From positions 1 through 50,671 of the forward strand of contig SWDT01000236.1 in the NCBI GenBank assembly GCA_009193035.1: a DNA stretch of 50,671 nt. The letters are read 5' to 3'. The notes under the pieces are model-generated. The model had not been told where the DNA came from, did no database searches, and saw only the letters and a list, made by a program, of their open reading frames with translations. Numbering within the stretch: position 1 is the first letter of the stretch; each line of letters starts with the position of its first letter. A program made the translations under genes and the position numbers. The DNA is from Halicephalobus mephisto. Taxonomy: Eukaryota > Nematoda > Chromadorea > Rhabditida > Panagrolaimidae. Positions 49,700-50,671 of the stretch are shown in pieces.

Positions 49700-50236
49700 C
49701 ACTAGAGATCATATGAGGTTACCTTTAAGGGGTTGGTTGTGATCTCTTAAAGCAAGATTAATCTTTGTCTAAATGTAATCATAATGAAGAATAAAGCGCG
49801 TTTCTGATGCTATTCTGAAACAAAAATTCGCTACCGAATTTGCATTTTATTATTTCATATTTTTTAGTATAATTATATTGAATATTCGAAATTGTATTTA
49901 TTATTTGCTTTTTTAAGTAAATAGAAATTGTGATTATACGATTTATTAATTTGTAATTGCTTTGTACAGTTAATATTACTAATAGTTCTGAATATTCGAA
50001 TAGATGTTTAATTTGTTGGAATTCAAAGTCGAAAGAAAACGCCATATTTACGACGAAAAAGTTGACATGTTTACCACAAACTTAATGTTAATAGAATAAA
50101 AGCTTGGACTTACTTATCCTGATGAATGAGCCATAACTGACTCTTGTTTTATCAGTTTTCTTCAGAATTGCCAAGCTTAGAACATCTTTATCAAAATTAA
50201 GACTTGGATGGAAACTATTTAAACTGAAACTTCAAT
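49700..50236. other. AT-rich spacer without a supported gene
   Basis: An 88-codon minus-strand frame (49779-50045) is present, but it is AT-rich, dominated by I/N/K/Y, and unlike any family I know, so it is not called. The 50 bp before 50237 should hold the promoter or outron of the following small gene. Confidence 0.35.
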
Positions 50237-50635
50237 ATGAATTGTTTTGTATTATTGTTTTTCCTCTTTTTTAGTTGTTTGGGAGCTCCAGAAAGATTTG
50301 TTTTACAAAATGACTGGCGTTCCTCTAAAAAAGGTATACCTAACTGGAGAGAACTTGGAGGTAAATCAGAATTCTCTGAAAATGAATTATCAAAAGGAGA
50401 TACAAACTCTAGAGACGTGACATCTCCGCAACTAATGGAGAGCAGTCAAGGAGATTACACTTTTCCAATAGACGTATGTGGAAGACAGTTCCCCACCAAT
50501 TATAAACTTGAAGAGCATATGCAACTAGGAAAACACGAACATAGTCCTCAAAAGATGATAAATCGTGAATACATTATCAATAAATATACAGCATCTATTG
50601 AAGAACGCTCCGCTAAAGAAACAGTTACTATTTAA
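50237..50635 (+). CDS. Small secreted protein with degenerate zinc-finger-like segment
   Basis: A single open frame of 132 residues starts with a clear signal peptide (MNCFVLLFFLFFSCLGAPE), with cleavage likely near residue 17. The mature protein is polar and charged, without cysteines except one in a segment DVCGRQFPTNYKLEEHMQLG followed by KH, which has the C-G-x-x-F...L-x-x-H...H layout of a C2H2 zinc finger but with the first zinc-binding Cys replaced by Ile. A zinc finger behind a signal peptide is unexpected, so the resemblance may be fortuitous or a relic. If V-ATPase H continues to the right of the window, this gene is nested in its first intron. Not assigned to a family. Confidence 0.5.
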   Translation: MNCFVLLFFLFFSCLGAPERFVLQNDWRSSKKGIPNWRELGGKSEFSENELSKGDTNSRDVTSPQLMESSQGDYTFPIDVCGRQFPTNYKLEEHMQLGKHEHSPQKMINREYIINKYTASIEERSAKETVTI

Positions 50636-50671
50636 AATGTACTGAATTTAGGCAATCCCCGAGTTGATACT

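Noticed and set aside
49779..50045. 88-codon minus-strand ORF
   Set aside because: Composition is dominated by Ile, Asn, Lys and Tyr as expected of AT-rich non-coding DNA; no domain or signal is visible.

Overview
This is an AT-rich eukaryotic window with short GT-AG introns, TTTTCAG or TTTTTAG acceptors sitting just upstream of many start codons (the pattern expected of trans-spliced leaders), closely packed same-strand genes, a DUF19-type secreted protein and an ADAM17-type protease. Together these point to a rhabditid nematode, plausibly of Caenorhabditis grade; I cannot name the species. No CRISPR array, prokaryotic signal or confident tRNA/rRNA gene was seen. Exon coordinates were assembled by hand from splice signals and reading frame; every complete model listed sums to a multiple of three, but none has transcript support.

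Layout. 1-2 kb: about 2.8 copies of a 221-bp tandem repeat beside the 5' part of an EFHC-type DM10 ciliary gene (-). 3.5-4.2 kb: a divergent Skp1-like gene (+). 4.2-9.5 kb: repeats around one GC-richer island. 9.5-12.6 kb: an LPGAT1-like lysophospholipid acyltransferase (+), convergent with a minus-strand series made of MCM3, an ENY2/Sus1-like protein and the cytosolic PheRS alpha subunit, which carries an unusual N-terminal eEF1B/GST-C-like extension. 19.9-20.7 kb: rps-8 (+), with a candidate H/ACA snoRNA in intron 2. 21.2-26.2 kb: a second likely operon (-) of rpl-3, an LSM10-like Sm protein and ADAM17/adm-4. 26.7-30.7 kb: a DUF19 secreted or GPI-anchored protein and a DGCR6-like protein (-). 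30.7 kb: start of an unknown, weakly COMM-like gene (+). 31-35.6 kb: minisatellites and a few GC-richer islands. 35.7-38.3 kb: an orphan class-A GPCR (+). 38.8-39.7 kb: CutA (+), convergent with STAM (-, 39.7-42.8 kb). 43.3-44.3 kb: a cytosolic sulfotransferase (-). 44.8-46.0 kb: HMG-CoA lyase (-), divergent from rpl-11 (+, 46.3-47.0 kb). 48.5 kb: first exon of V-ATPase subunit H (+) without the rest of the gene. 50.2 kb: a small secreted protein.

The genes are mainly housekeeping (ribosome, tRNA charging, replication licensing, SAGA/TREX-2, ketone-body metabolism, endosomal sorting, proton pumping), with a few signalling or secreted proteins. The most distinctive material is non-coding. Introns and spacers are filled with short-period tandem arrays, several of which copy splice-site-like sequence. 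One is a tandem array of the STAM 5' splice site. A near-identical 225-bp element lies in introns of two neighbouring genes and is related to the 221-bp tandem repeat. A 260-bp inverted duplication is shared by introns of two other neighbours.
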